Positions 18,116 to 25,134 of a stretch of DNA of 64,000 nucleotides are shown here, one piece after another. The notes under the pieces were generated by a model, which searched no databases, was not told the DNA's origin, and worked only from the letters and a program-made list of their open reading frames with translations. A program made the position numbers and the translations under genes. The DNA comes from Brevibacillus thermoruber 423 (lineage in GTDB: Bacteria; Bacillota; Bacilli; Brevibacillales; Brevibacillaceae). The DNA lies in NCBI RefSeq assembly GCF_000454065.1, contig NZ_KE695650.1:537796-601795 (forward strand). Reading direction: 5' to 3'. Position 1 is the stretch's first letter, and every line of letters starts with the position of its first letter.

Positions 18116-19385
18116 CGTGGAACGCGTCACGGCAGCCATTGCCGAGCGGAGAGAAGAGCTGTTCGCCCTGCTGGCCGAGCTCATCGCCCATCCCACGGTC
18201 AGCCCGCCCGCCCGCAACAGCGGCGGCGCGCAGAGCCTGATCGCCCGAAAGCTGCGCGAGCTGGGCTTTGACGTGGACCGCTGGACGGTCTTTCCCGGCG
18301 ATGACAACGTGGTGGGCCGCCTGAGGGGCACCGCACCGGAGCGGGCGAACAGCCTGATTGTCAACGGACATATCGACGTGGCGGAAGTGGGCGACGACAG
18401 CGGCTGGACGTATCCGCCGTTCGCCCTCACCCGCGGCCGGGACGGACGACTGTACGGACGCGGCGTCGCTGACATGAAAGGCGGCCTGGCAGCCAGCCTG
18501 TTTGCCATTCAGATGCTGCGCGAGCACGGAATCGAGCTGAAAGGCGACCTGATCTTCCAGTCCGTGATCGGCGAAGAAGCGGGCGAAGCAGGCACCCTCG
18601 CCGCCATCGAACGGGGCTATACCGCCGATTACGCCGTCGTCGTGGACACCAGCCACCTGCACATGCAGGGACAGGGCGGCGTGATTACCGGCTGGATCAT
18701 GGTAGAGAGCCCCGTCACCCTGCACGACGGGATGCGGGCCAGAACCATCCATGCCGGCGGACGGGTGCACGGCGCCTCCGCGATCGAGAAGATGATGAAG
18801 ATCATCGGGTCGCTGCAGGAACTGGAACGCCACTGGGCGGTGATGAAGACGTACCCCGGATTTCCGCCGGGCAGCAACACGATCAATCCCGCGGTCATCG
18901 AAGGCGGCCGGCATGCGGCGTTTATCGCCGACCGCTGCGCGCTGTGGATTACCGTCCATTTTTACCCGAACGAATCGCATGAAGCGATCATTCGCGAGAT
19001 CGAAGACCATGTGTTGGCGGCGGCCGCGGCCGACCCGTGGCTGCGGGACCACCCGCCCACATTCCGCTGGGGAGGCCGGTCGATGATCGAAGAGCGGGGC
19101 GAGATTTTCCCCTCGCTGGAACTGGATCTCGGCCATCCGGCGCTGTCCAGGCTGAAGTGGGCCTATGAGGCAGAGATGCAGTGTCCGCCTGTGGTGGACA
19201 TGTCCGGAACCGTGACGGATGCGGGCTGGTTTGCCCACGCCGGAATTCCGGCGGTGATATTCGGTCCCGGCGAGCTGTCCCAGGCCCATGCCGTCGACGA
19301 GTCGATCGATCCGGACGAACTGGTCCGCTTTGCGCAAATCATGGCCCGGTTTCTCGCAGACTGGTGCAACACGGAGAAGGAGTGA
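18108..19385 (+). CDS. ylmB: Formylaminopyrimidine deformylase (YlmB-like M20 hydrolase)
   Basis: 425-residue zinc hydrolase of the ArgE/DapE/M20 family. The metal-binding motifs are [26 protein letters not shown] and the catalytic base pair GEEAGEAG. Family membership alone would leave the substrate open, but it sits between thiG and tenA/thiXYZ under a TPP riboswitch. That is the context of B. subtilis/B. halodurans YlmB, which deformylates N-formyl-4-amino-5-aminomethyl-2-methylpyrimidine. The start is uncertain: TTG at 18108 (overlapping thiG) or GTG at 18117. Confidence 0.88.
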   Translation: MNNVERVTAAIAERREELFALLAELIAHPTVSPPARNSGGAQSLIARKLRELGFDVDRWTVFPGDDNVVGRLRGTAPERANSLIVNGHIDVAEVGDDSGWTYPPFALTRGRDGRLYGRGVADMKGGLAASLFAIQMLREHGIELKGDLIFQSVIGEEAGEAGTLAAIERGYTADYAVVVDTSHLHMQGQGGVITGWIMVESPVTLHDGMRARTIHAGGRVHGASAIEKMMKIIGSLQELERHWAVMKTYPGFPPGSNTINPAVIEGGRHAAFIADRCALWITVHFYPNESHEAIIREIEDHVLAAAAADPWLRDHPPTFRWGGRSMIEERGEIFPSLELDLGHPALSRLKWAYEAEMQCPPVVDMSGTVTDAGWFAHAGIPAVIFGPGELSQAHAVDESIDPDELVRFAQIMARFLADWCNTEKE

Positions 19386-19393
19386 ATATCGTC

Positions 19394-20074
19394 GTGGCGA
19401 CTTTTACACAGCGCCTGTTGAACAGCGTGGCCCCGATCTGGGAGCGCACGCATCGCCATCCGTTCGTAACCGGCTTGGGCGACGGCAGTTTGCCGGTTGA
19501 ATCGTTCAAGTTTTACCTGAAGCAGGATTACGTCTACCTGATTGACTACGCCAAACTCTTCGCGATCGCCAGCACCAAGGCGGACGATCTGGCCACCAGC
19601 GCCAAGTTTGCCGCCCTGCAGGAGGCGACGCTCCATCACGAGATGGAACTGCACCGTCAGTACGCCGCCCGCTTCGGGATTTCCCGCGAAGAACTGGAGG
19701 CGACCCAGCCGTCGTTTGTAATGCTGGCCTACACCAGCTACATGCTGAAAGTGGCCCACCAAGGCACGCTCGCCGAACTGGTCAGCGCCGTTCTGCCCTG
19801 CATGTGGAGCTATTGGGAGATCGGCAAGCAACTGGCGCAGGTGGACGGCGCGCTGGATCATGAGCTCTACGGCGAGTGGGTGCGCACCTACAGCTCGGAC
19901 GAGTTCGGCCAACTGGCGCAGTGGCTGATCGGGCTGATGGATCAACTGGCGGAAGGCAAAAGCAAGCGGGAACTGGCCCGTCTGGAAGAGCATTTTCTCA
20001 ATACGTCGCGCATGGAGTACCTGTTCTGGGAGATGGCGTACCGGAGGGAAATGTGGCCGTGCGAGAAAAACTAG
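19394..20074 (+). CDS. tenA: Aminopyrimidine aminohydrolase / thiaminase II TenA
   Basis: 226-residue helical enzyme that hydrolyses aminomethyl-pyrimidine to HMP, completing pyrimidine salvage after YlmB. The catalytic Cys136 lies in AVLPCMWSYWEIG, the aspartate in KQDYVYLIDYAK, and the C-terminal glutamate in SRMEYLFWEMAY. AAGGAG (19377-19382) is 11 bases before the chosen GTG; an earlier GTG at 19382 lies inside that site. Overlaps thiZ at its 3' end. Confidence 0.93.
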   Translation: MATFTQRLLNSVAPIWERTHRHPFVTGLGDGSLPVESFKFYLKQDYVYLIDYAKLFAIASTKADDLATSAKFAALQEATLHHEMELHRQYAARFGISREELEATQPSFVMLAYTSYMLKVAHQGTLAELVSAVLPCMWSYWEIGKQLAQVDGALDHELYGEWVRTYSSDEFGQLAQWLIGLMDQLAEGKSKRELARLEEHFLNTSRMEYLFWEMAYRREMWPCEKN

Positions 20075-20835
20075 CCTTCGCGGGCGTCCGATTCTCCTAC
20101 GGGGAGAAAGCCATTCTCGACGGTTTTCAGCTCACGGTCGGGCGCGGCGAACTGGTCAGCCTGATCGGGCCCAGCGGGATTGGCAAAAGCACGCTGTTTC
20201 AGTTGGCGGCGGGCCTGCTGCAGCCGCAGGACGGGGAGATCAGGCTGGACGGCGAACCGGCGGCCCGGCGGCTGGGGCAGGTCGCCTATATGCCGCAGCG
20301 TGATCTGCTGATGCCGTGGCGGACAGTCGTGGAAAACGCGGCGCTGCCGCTGGAGATCCAGGGAATGCCGCGCAAAGAAGCGCAGGCCCGGGTGCGGCAG
20401 GAGCTGCCCCGCTTCGGTCTGGGCGGCTGGGCGGACGCTTATCCCGCGCAGCTCTCCGGCGGCATGCGGCAGCGCGTCTCGTTTTTGCGCGCGCTGATGA
20501 CGGGCAGCGACCTCCTGCTCCTGGATGAACCGTTCAGCGCCTTGGACGGCATTACCCGGATGGAGATGCAGGAGTGGCTGCTTGCGATGTGGCAGCAGAC
20601 GGGCAGCACGATGCTGTTGATCACCCACGACATCGACGAGGCGATCCTTCTGGCGGACCGGATCGTCGTGCTTCTCGGCAGCCCGATCAGCCGCCCGGTG
20701 GAACTGGCCGTCCCGGTGCCGCGGCCGCGCTCGCTGTCGAGCCGCAGTCACCCGGCGTTTCAGGCGCTGCGTGAGCAGATTTGGGAGCTGCTGCGCCAAT
20801 CAACGGCAGCACAGCCGGTCGGGAGGTATGCGTGA
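20059..20835 (+). CDS. thiZ: ABC transporter ATP-binding protein ThiZ
   Basis: 258-residue ATPase of the NitT/TauT/ThiZ importer class. Walker A GPSGIGKST, Q-loop MPQRDLLMPW, signature LSGGMRQRVSF, Walker B LLLLDEPFSALD and switch LLITHDIDEA are intact. It powers uptake of formylaminopyrimidine with ThiX and ThiY. GTG at 20059 lies 10 bases after GGAGGG; a GTG at 20053 is also possible. It overlaps tenA by 16 bases. Confidence 0.92.
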   Translation: MREKLAFAGVRFSYGEKAILDGFQLTVGRGELVSLIGPSGIGKSTLFQLAAGLLQPQDGEIRLDGEPAARRLGQVAYMPQRDLLMPWRTVVENAALPLEIQGMPRKEAQARVRQELPRFGLGGWADAYPAQLSGGMRQRVSFLRALMTGSDLLLLDEPFSALDGITRMEMQEWLLAMWQQTGSTMLLITHDIDEAILLADRIVVLLGSPISRPVELAVPVPRPRSLSSRSHPAFQALREQIWELLRQSTAAQPVGRYA

Positions 20836-21614
20836 TGAGGACGGTTTACCGGGGAATCTGGTTTGGCGCCTCGCTCGTGCTGCTCTTGGCCGGCTGGGAG
20901 GCGGTCTGCCGCCTGTTTGCCATCCCGCCGTTTATCCTCCCGCCGCCAAGCGCCGTGCTGCTGGCCGTATGGGATTTGCGCGAGCAGCTATTCGGCCTGC
21001 ACCTGTGGGCGACGCTGCGGGAAGTGCTGATGGGATTGGCGGCGTCGATCGTGTTCGGCATTGCGCTCGCCCTGGCGATGAATCTCAGCCGCACCGTGGA
21101 ACGGCTGGTCTATCCCTATATCGTTATTTCGCAGACGATTCCCATCATCGCCCTGTCGCCCGTCTTCATTCTCTGGTTCGGCTACGAACTGTCGGGAAAA
21201 ATCGCCGTGACGATCTTGTTCACGTTTTTTCCCATCGTCGTCAGTACCTATGACGGCCTGCGCGCGGCCGACCCGGAGATGGTCAACCTGCTGCGGACGA
21301 TGGGGGCGACGCGCTGGCAGATTTTCGCCAAACTGCAGCTTCCGGCCAGCCTGCCGCATTTTTTCAGCGGCCTGAAGGTGGCAGCCACGTACAGCGTGGG
21401 GGGGGCGACCATCGGGGAGTGGCTGGGCGCGAGCGAGGGATTGGGCTATTTCGGCCGGCGGGCATCGGGCAATTTCCAGGCGCCCGCCCTGTTTGCCTCC
21501 GTGCTGCTGCTCTCCGTCCTCGGCATGCTGCTCTTCTGGCTGGCCGGCACGATCGAGCGGCGGTTCGCACCGCATACGCGCACGAACACACCGAAACAGA
21601 TGAAATCACAGTAA
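20835..21614 (+). CDS. thiX: ABC transporter permease ThiX
   Basis: 259-residue BPD-type permease with about six membrane segments. The EAA loop is visible as LRTMGATRWQIFAKLQLPAS, followed by YSVGGATIGEWLGASEGLG. GGGAGG precedes the ATG at 20835, which overlaps the thiZ stop as TGATG, a translational coupling arrangement. Works with ThiZ and the lipoprotein ThiY. Confidence 0.92.
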   Translation: MRTVYRGIWFGASLVLLLAGWEAVCRLFAIPPFILPPPSAVLLAVWDLREQLFGLHLWATLREVLMGLAASIVFGIALALAMNLSRTVERLVYPYIVISQTIPIIALSPVFILWFGYELSGKIAVTILFTFFPIVVSTYDGLRAADPEMVNLLRTMGATRWQIFAKLQLPASLPHFFSGLKVAATYSVGGATIGEWLGASEGLGYFGRRASGNFQAPALFASVLLLSVLGMLLFWLAGTIERRFAPHTRTNTPKQMKSQ

Positions 21615-21629
21615 GGAGACTGTTGAACC

Positions 21630-22664
21630 ATGAAACGTTTTTCCAGATGGGCCAAGACACTGATGACCCTGTCGCTGGCGGCAGGGCTGGCGGCGTGCGG
21701 CAGCCAGACGGGAAGCGAAACGGCGCCGCAAGCCAGTCAGCCTGCGGCGGGCGGCGGCGAGCCGACCGAACTGACCATCGCGCTCGACTGGTATCCGAAC
21801 GCCGTGCACTCGTTCCTCTACGCGGCGGAAGAACAAGGCTATTTTCGCGAGGAAAACCTGAACGTCCACCTGCAAATGCCGTCGGACACCAACGACCCGC
21901 TGAAAATGGTGGCGGTCGGCAAGGTGGACATGGCCATCAGCTACCAGCCGCAGGTGGTGCAGGCGCGTTCCGAAGGCATTCCGGTCGTCTCCATCGCGGC
22001 GCTCGTGCGCCAGCCGCTGAACGTGATCATGACGCGCAAGGACAGCGGTCTGGACACGCCGGAAAAGCTGGTTGGCAAGAACATCGGCTACCCGTCCATT
22101 CCGCTGGACGAGTCGATCGTCCGCACTGTGCTGAAGCATGCGGGCGCGGATGATTCCGGCCTTAGCTTTACCAACATCGGCTTTGACATCATCCCGGCGC
22201 TCACGGCGAAACAAGTGGATGCGGTCGTGGGCGGCTACATCAACCACGAACAGTTGATTCTGGAGAAAAACGGCGTGCCCGTCAACGTGATCAAGCCCAG
22301 TGACTTTGGCGTCCCTTCCTACTACGAGCTGGTCATCGCCACCAGCGACGAGACCCTGGGCAAAAAGCAGCAGGCGCTGGAGGCGTTCCTGCGCGCGGCC
22401 GCCAAAGGGCAGGAATACGTGGCGAAACACAAGGAAACAGCGCTCCAGCTCCTCTTGGACAAACAGGCCAAAGAGTTCCCGCTGGATAAAGACGTGGAGA
22501 CGAAGAGCCTGGACATCCTGCTGCCGTTGATGGACGCGGGCGACCAGCCGTTCGGCAGCCAGACGGCCGAATCCTGGCAGAAGCTGATCGACTGGATGAA
22601 ACAGGAGAAGCTGATCACGAAAGACGTCAACGTGGACGAAGTCATGCGCAATCTGGTGAAGTAA
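21630..22664 (+). CDS. thiY: Formylaminopyrimidine-binding lipoprotein ThiY
   Basis: 344-residue solute-binding lipoprotein. The lipobox LAAGLAAC puts the acylated cysteine at about residue 23, followed by a Ser/Ala/Gly-rich linker. The NMT1/THI5-like domain shows LTIALDWYPNAVHSFLYAAE and VGKVDMAISYQPQVVQAR; the WYPN segment is typical of pyrimidine-binding members. Last gene of the operon; a strong terminator follows 6 bases later. Confidence 0.93.
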   Translation: MKRFSRWAKTLMTLSLAAGLAACGSQTGSETAPQASQPAAGGGEPTELTIALDWYPNAVHSFLYAAEEQGYFREENLNVHLQMPSDTNDPLKMVAVGKVDMAISYQPQVVQARSEGIPVVSIAALVRQPLNVIMTRKDSGLDTPEKLVGKNIGYPSIPLDESIVRTVLKHAGADDSGLSFTNIGFDIIPALTAKQVDAVVGGYINHEQLILEKNGVPVNVIKPSDFGVPSYYELVIATSDETLGKKQQALEAFLRAAAKGQEYVAKHKETALQLLLDKQAKEFPLDKDVETKSLDILLPLMDAGDQPFGSQTAESWQKLIDWMKQEKLITKDVNVDEVMRNLVK

Positions 22665-22669
22665 ACGCG

Positions 22670-22702
22670 AAGCCCAAACACGGACCAACGTGTTTGGGCT
22701 TT
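22670..22702 (+). terminator. Terminator of the thi operon
   Basis: AAGCCCAAACACG pairs with CGTGTTTGGGCTT, a 13-base perfect stem, followed by T-rich sequence. Confidence 0.92.
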
Positions 22703-22720
22703 GTTGTCTGCCGCTGGTTG

Positions 22721-22909
22721 TCACAGCTTTCCCAGGATCCGAATGATTTTATGGATGGCGTAGTCCAGGTCAAACAGATCATCCTCGCCGAGCTGGCCGA
22801 TCCGGTCGCAGAACAAGCGATAAAATTCCTCCCAGCGCTGATAAACCGTGCGTTTTCCCTTTTCGGTCCCACAAACGCTTTTCTTTTTGCCGGCAGCCGT
22901 CTTATAATG
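22721..22909 (-). pseudogene. Coding-like fragment without a normal start
   Basis: Reading the minus strand back from a TGA at 22721 gives a protein-like sequence with GC-rich third positions: TVYQRWEEFYRLFCDRIGQL, GEDDLFDLDYAIHK, IIRILGKL. No ATG or GTG occurs in frame upstream. The only standard start is a TTG at 22816 with GGGAGG about 11 bases before it, which would give only 32 residues. Either a very small TTG-started gene or the 3' remnant of a lost gene. Confidence 0.35.
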
Positions 22910-22941
22910 GAAAGGGGAATTCAGGACAAGGAGACGTTTTG

Positions 22942-23055
22942 ATGAACGACAATCGCGAAGATCGCTACAACAAGCTGATTATCTGGACGTTTGTCGGCAG
23001 CGTGTTGATTTGTACGCTGTCCGTCGCCATTTACATGTACCTGATCTTGTTTTGA
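22942..23055 (+). CDS. 37-residue single-span membrane peptide
   Basis: MNDNREDRYNKLIIWTFVGS continues through a hydrophobic span ending YMYLILF. The first 11 residues are charged, then one membrane helix of about 25 residues completes the protein. AAGGAG lies 8 bases before the ATG, a TATAAT box at 22903-22908 could be its -10, and a terminator follows. All signs of a real monocistronic micro-gene. Function unknown; size and topology are like small regulatory or spore membrane peptides. Confidence 0.72.
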   Translation: MNDNREDRYNKLIIWTFVGSVLICTLSVAIYMYLILF

Positions 23056-23074
23056 ATAAAGGGGAACAACGATG

Positions 23075-23105
23075 AAGCCACTGACGCCGGTCAGTGGCTT
23101 TTTTT
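23075..23105 (+). terminator. Terminator after the membrane peptide gene
   Basis: AAGCCACTGAC pairs with GTCAGTGGCTT around a CGCCG-type loop and is followed by TTTTT. Confidence 0.88.
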
Positions 23106-23116
23106 GGCCGGTTGGC

Positions 23117-24253
23117 CTATGATCGGACAGCCCGGTAATGCGTCTTTAGTCTGCGGACCGTGCCGTGCCAGTTGAAGGCGGAGCGGACCCTTGCCCTGCC
23201 GTTGGCGACCAGCCGTCTCCGCAGCGCTGGATTGCTGCGGATGCGGGCGATGGCGCGGGCAAAAGCGGCCGGGCTGCCGGCCTGGTTGACCAGCAAGCCG
23301 CTGTGTCCGTGTACGACCACTTCCCGTATCCCGCCGCTATTGGAGGCCACAACGGGGATGCCGGACGCCATCGCCTCGGAGTTGACGGTGGCCAGGCCTT
23401 CGCGAAACAGGGTGGGGCAGACGAAGACATCTCCGAGCTGAAACATCTGGTGCACGCGGGAAGGCGGCACGTAGCCCGTGAAGCGGACGGGGACGCGCAA
23501 GCGCTTGGACAGACTGCGGACGTACCGCATGTACGCCGTCTGCCGCCTCACGCCAGGCCAGGAGGCGCCGACGGCCACCAAGCGGATGTTGGGAATGCGC
23601 CGTTTCAACAGGGCGACGGAGCGGATCAGGGTATGCAGCCCCTTGCCTCTGACCATTCGTCCGACGAAAAGGACGTTGAAACTCCCGGCCAATCCCATGC
23701 GTCTCCGCAGACGCAGTTTCGACGCGGCCGACCACGGGCGGAATTTTGCCGCATCCACCCCGGGGATGGCGGTGCGGAATTTGCGGGCGTGGGCGGGATA
23801 GCGCCGTCTCATCGTGTTGGTGACAAACGAAGAGACGGAAGTGACGCCGTTCACCTGACGGAGAATGGCATTGGCCCGCGGTTGGGACAGGCGGGACATG
23901 AAGGTGAGCGAGTGGAGCGACAGCATGATCGGCGTCCGGGGGAACACCTTTCGCACGTACGGAACAAATCGCGGCCGATTCTCAATCTGGATGATGTGAA
24001 ACGACCGTCCCGCCACTTTGCCCAATGCGGAGCGCAGGTAGGCGAACGGCTTGCGGCTGGGGACGCGGATCACCAGCAGGTTGCCGCCGACGTACCGGCT
24101 GACGCGCGGCAAGCGGGGATGGCTGCGGCTGAGCACCACGACCTTCTCGCTTTGCGCCATGCGCTTGAAAATGTTGTACGTGACGGATTCGACGGAGCCG
24201 CCTTTGATCGGGGGGACCGGCAGCTGCTCTGGACAGATAACCAGGATGCGCAC
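23117..24253 (-). CDS. Glycosyltransferase family 4 protein
   Basis: 378-residue GT-B retaining glycosyltransferase. N-terminal PPIKGGSVESVTYN is the acceptor-side glycine loop. The donor-binding domain shows NVLFVGRMVRGKGLHTLI and the Ex7E motif in REGLATVNSEAMASGIPVVA, then SNSGGIREVV. The start is GTG with GGAGGGG upstream. The C-terminal part is Arg-rich. It is similar in style to spore coat glycosyltransferases such as CotSA, but nothing nearby confirms this. No sugar-biosynthesis cluster is adjacent, so the acceptor is unknown. Confidence 0.88.
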   Translation of the reverse strand: MRILVICPEQLPVPPIKGGSVESVTYNIFKRMAQSEKVVVLSRSHPRLPRVSRYVGGNLLVIRVPSRKPFAYLRSALGKVAGRSFHIIQIENRPRFVPYVRKVFPRTPIMLSLHSLTFMSRLSQPRANAILRQVNGVTSVSSFVTNTMRRRYPAHARKFRTAIPGVDAAKFRPWSAASKLRLRRRMGLAGSFNVLFVGRMVRGKGLHTLIRSVALLKRRIPNIRLVAVGASWPGVRRQTAYMRYVRSLSKRLRVPVRFTGYVPPSRVHQMFQLGDVFVCPTLFREGLATVNSEAMASGIPVVASNSGGIREVVVHGHSGLLVNQAGSPAAFARAIARIRSNPALRRRLVANGRARVRSAFNWHGTVRRLKTHYRAVRS

Positions 24254-24348
24254 CTCTTCACCCCTCCACGTGTACGAGTGTTGAGCTTATGCCCGTATAT
24301 CCTATGTAGGGAAGGGGTGCGATCTCCTAGACGACTACCTGTTTTCGC

Positions 24349-24384
24349 AAAATAGGCCGCCCGTGCGGGGACACAAACGGCCTT
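24349..24384 (-). terminator. Possible terminator after the secreted protein gene
   Basis: On the minus strand AAGGCCG pairs with CGGCCT, followed by ATTTT. The stem is short (6-7 pairs) but the position just past the stop at 24393 fits. Confidence 0.45.
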
Positions 24385-24392
24385 GCGGGGCC

Positions 24393-24935
24393 CTAGCGGC
24401 CGGCCGCCCTCAGTTTCCGTTCCAATTCGGCGACGGTCAGGTTGTGCAGCTCCGCAAAGCCCGCCCCCCGCAGCGCGATCGTTCGCCCCTGGATGAGCGG
24501 ATAAACGCCCTGCCAGATCCCGACGGCGCTTTTTACATCCGTGCCGGGAAGAGCCCGCAAAAACAGGACGTACCTGCCTTCGCCGAGCGGACCCGGGTAG
24601 ATCAGGTTGATCGGATCGGGAGGAGGGGGCAGCGGCTGGACGCCGGTGCTGAGCAGCTTGACCGTCCGGGAACCCGACCCTTTCAGGAATCGTTCAATCT
24701 TCACCATCTGCACGAAATTGACCAGTCTCCCGGCGGCCACTCGTCTGCTTGTCGGGTATGACCGGTAGGTGGCGTCGGTCGTCCCGACGACGATCAGCGT
24801 GCTCTGGCGCACCAACTCCCGCACGTCTTTGACCGGAGTGGTGTCCACCCGCAGGTTGGCAATGCCCGGCTGGGCCGACGCCGGGACGGCTACCAGCAGC
24901 AGTACGATCAGAACGAGCAGTCCTTTTTTGCACAC
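24393..24935 (-). CDS. Secreted hypothetical protein (180 aa)
   Basis: Exported protein with a clear signal peptide (CKKGLLVLIVLLLVAVPASA, then cleavage before QPG). The mature part of about 157 residues contains VRELVRQSTLIVVGTTDATY and MVKIERFLKGS, then a proline run (QPLPPPPDP) and YVLFLRALPG. This pattern, a short beta-rich domain with a KGxxV..L.EG.YVLFL core, is seen in many uncharacterised exported proteins. GTG at 24935 has GGGAGGG 7 bases upstream; a TTG at 24941 is too close. Function unknown. Confidence 0.72.
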   Translation of the reverse strand: MCKKGLLVLIVLLLVAVPASAQPGIANLRVDTTPVKDVRELVRQSTLIVVGTTDATYRSYPTSRRVAAGRLVNFVQMVKIERFLKGSGSRTVKLLSTGVQPLPPPPDPINLIYPGPLGEGRYVLFLRALPGTDVKSAVGIWQGVYPLIQGRTIALRGAGFAELHNLTVAELERKLRAAGR

Positions 24936-25067
24936 ATTCAATCCCTCCCGCTAGACGGCACATTCCGTTTTAGTATGAACGCTGCCGCAAGCGATATACG
25001 ATCCGGCACGATATACAGGAGAAACTGTCCTTTTTGTTGTAACAATATTTCGAAAAATGCCGCAAAA

Positions 25068-25076
25068 TGGTATCAT
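25068..25076 (+). promoter_or_regulatory. Extended -10 promoter for the double S13 gene
   Basis: TGGTATCAT fits TGnTATAAT with one mismatch, about 60 bases upstream of the start codon, within an AT-rich stretch. Confidence 0.45.
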
Positions 25077-25134
25077 GGAACGTAGGGCTGCTAGATTTTT
25101 CAATCTGGCACAACACTAGGAGAAGGAGGGTATT

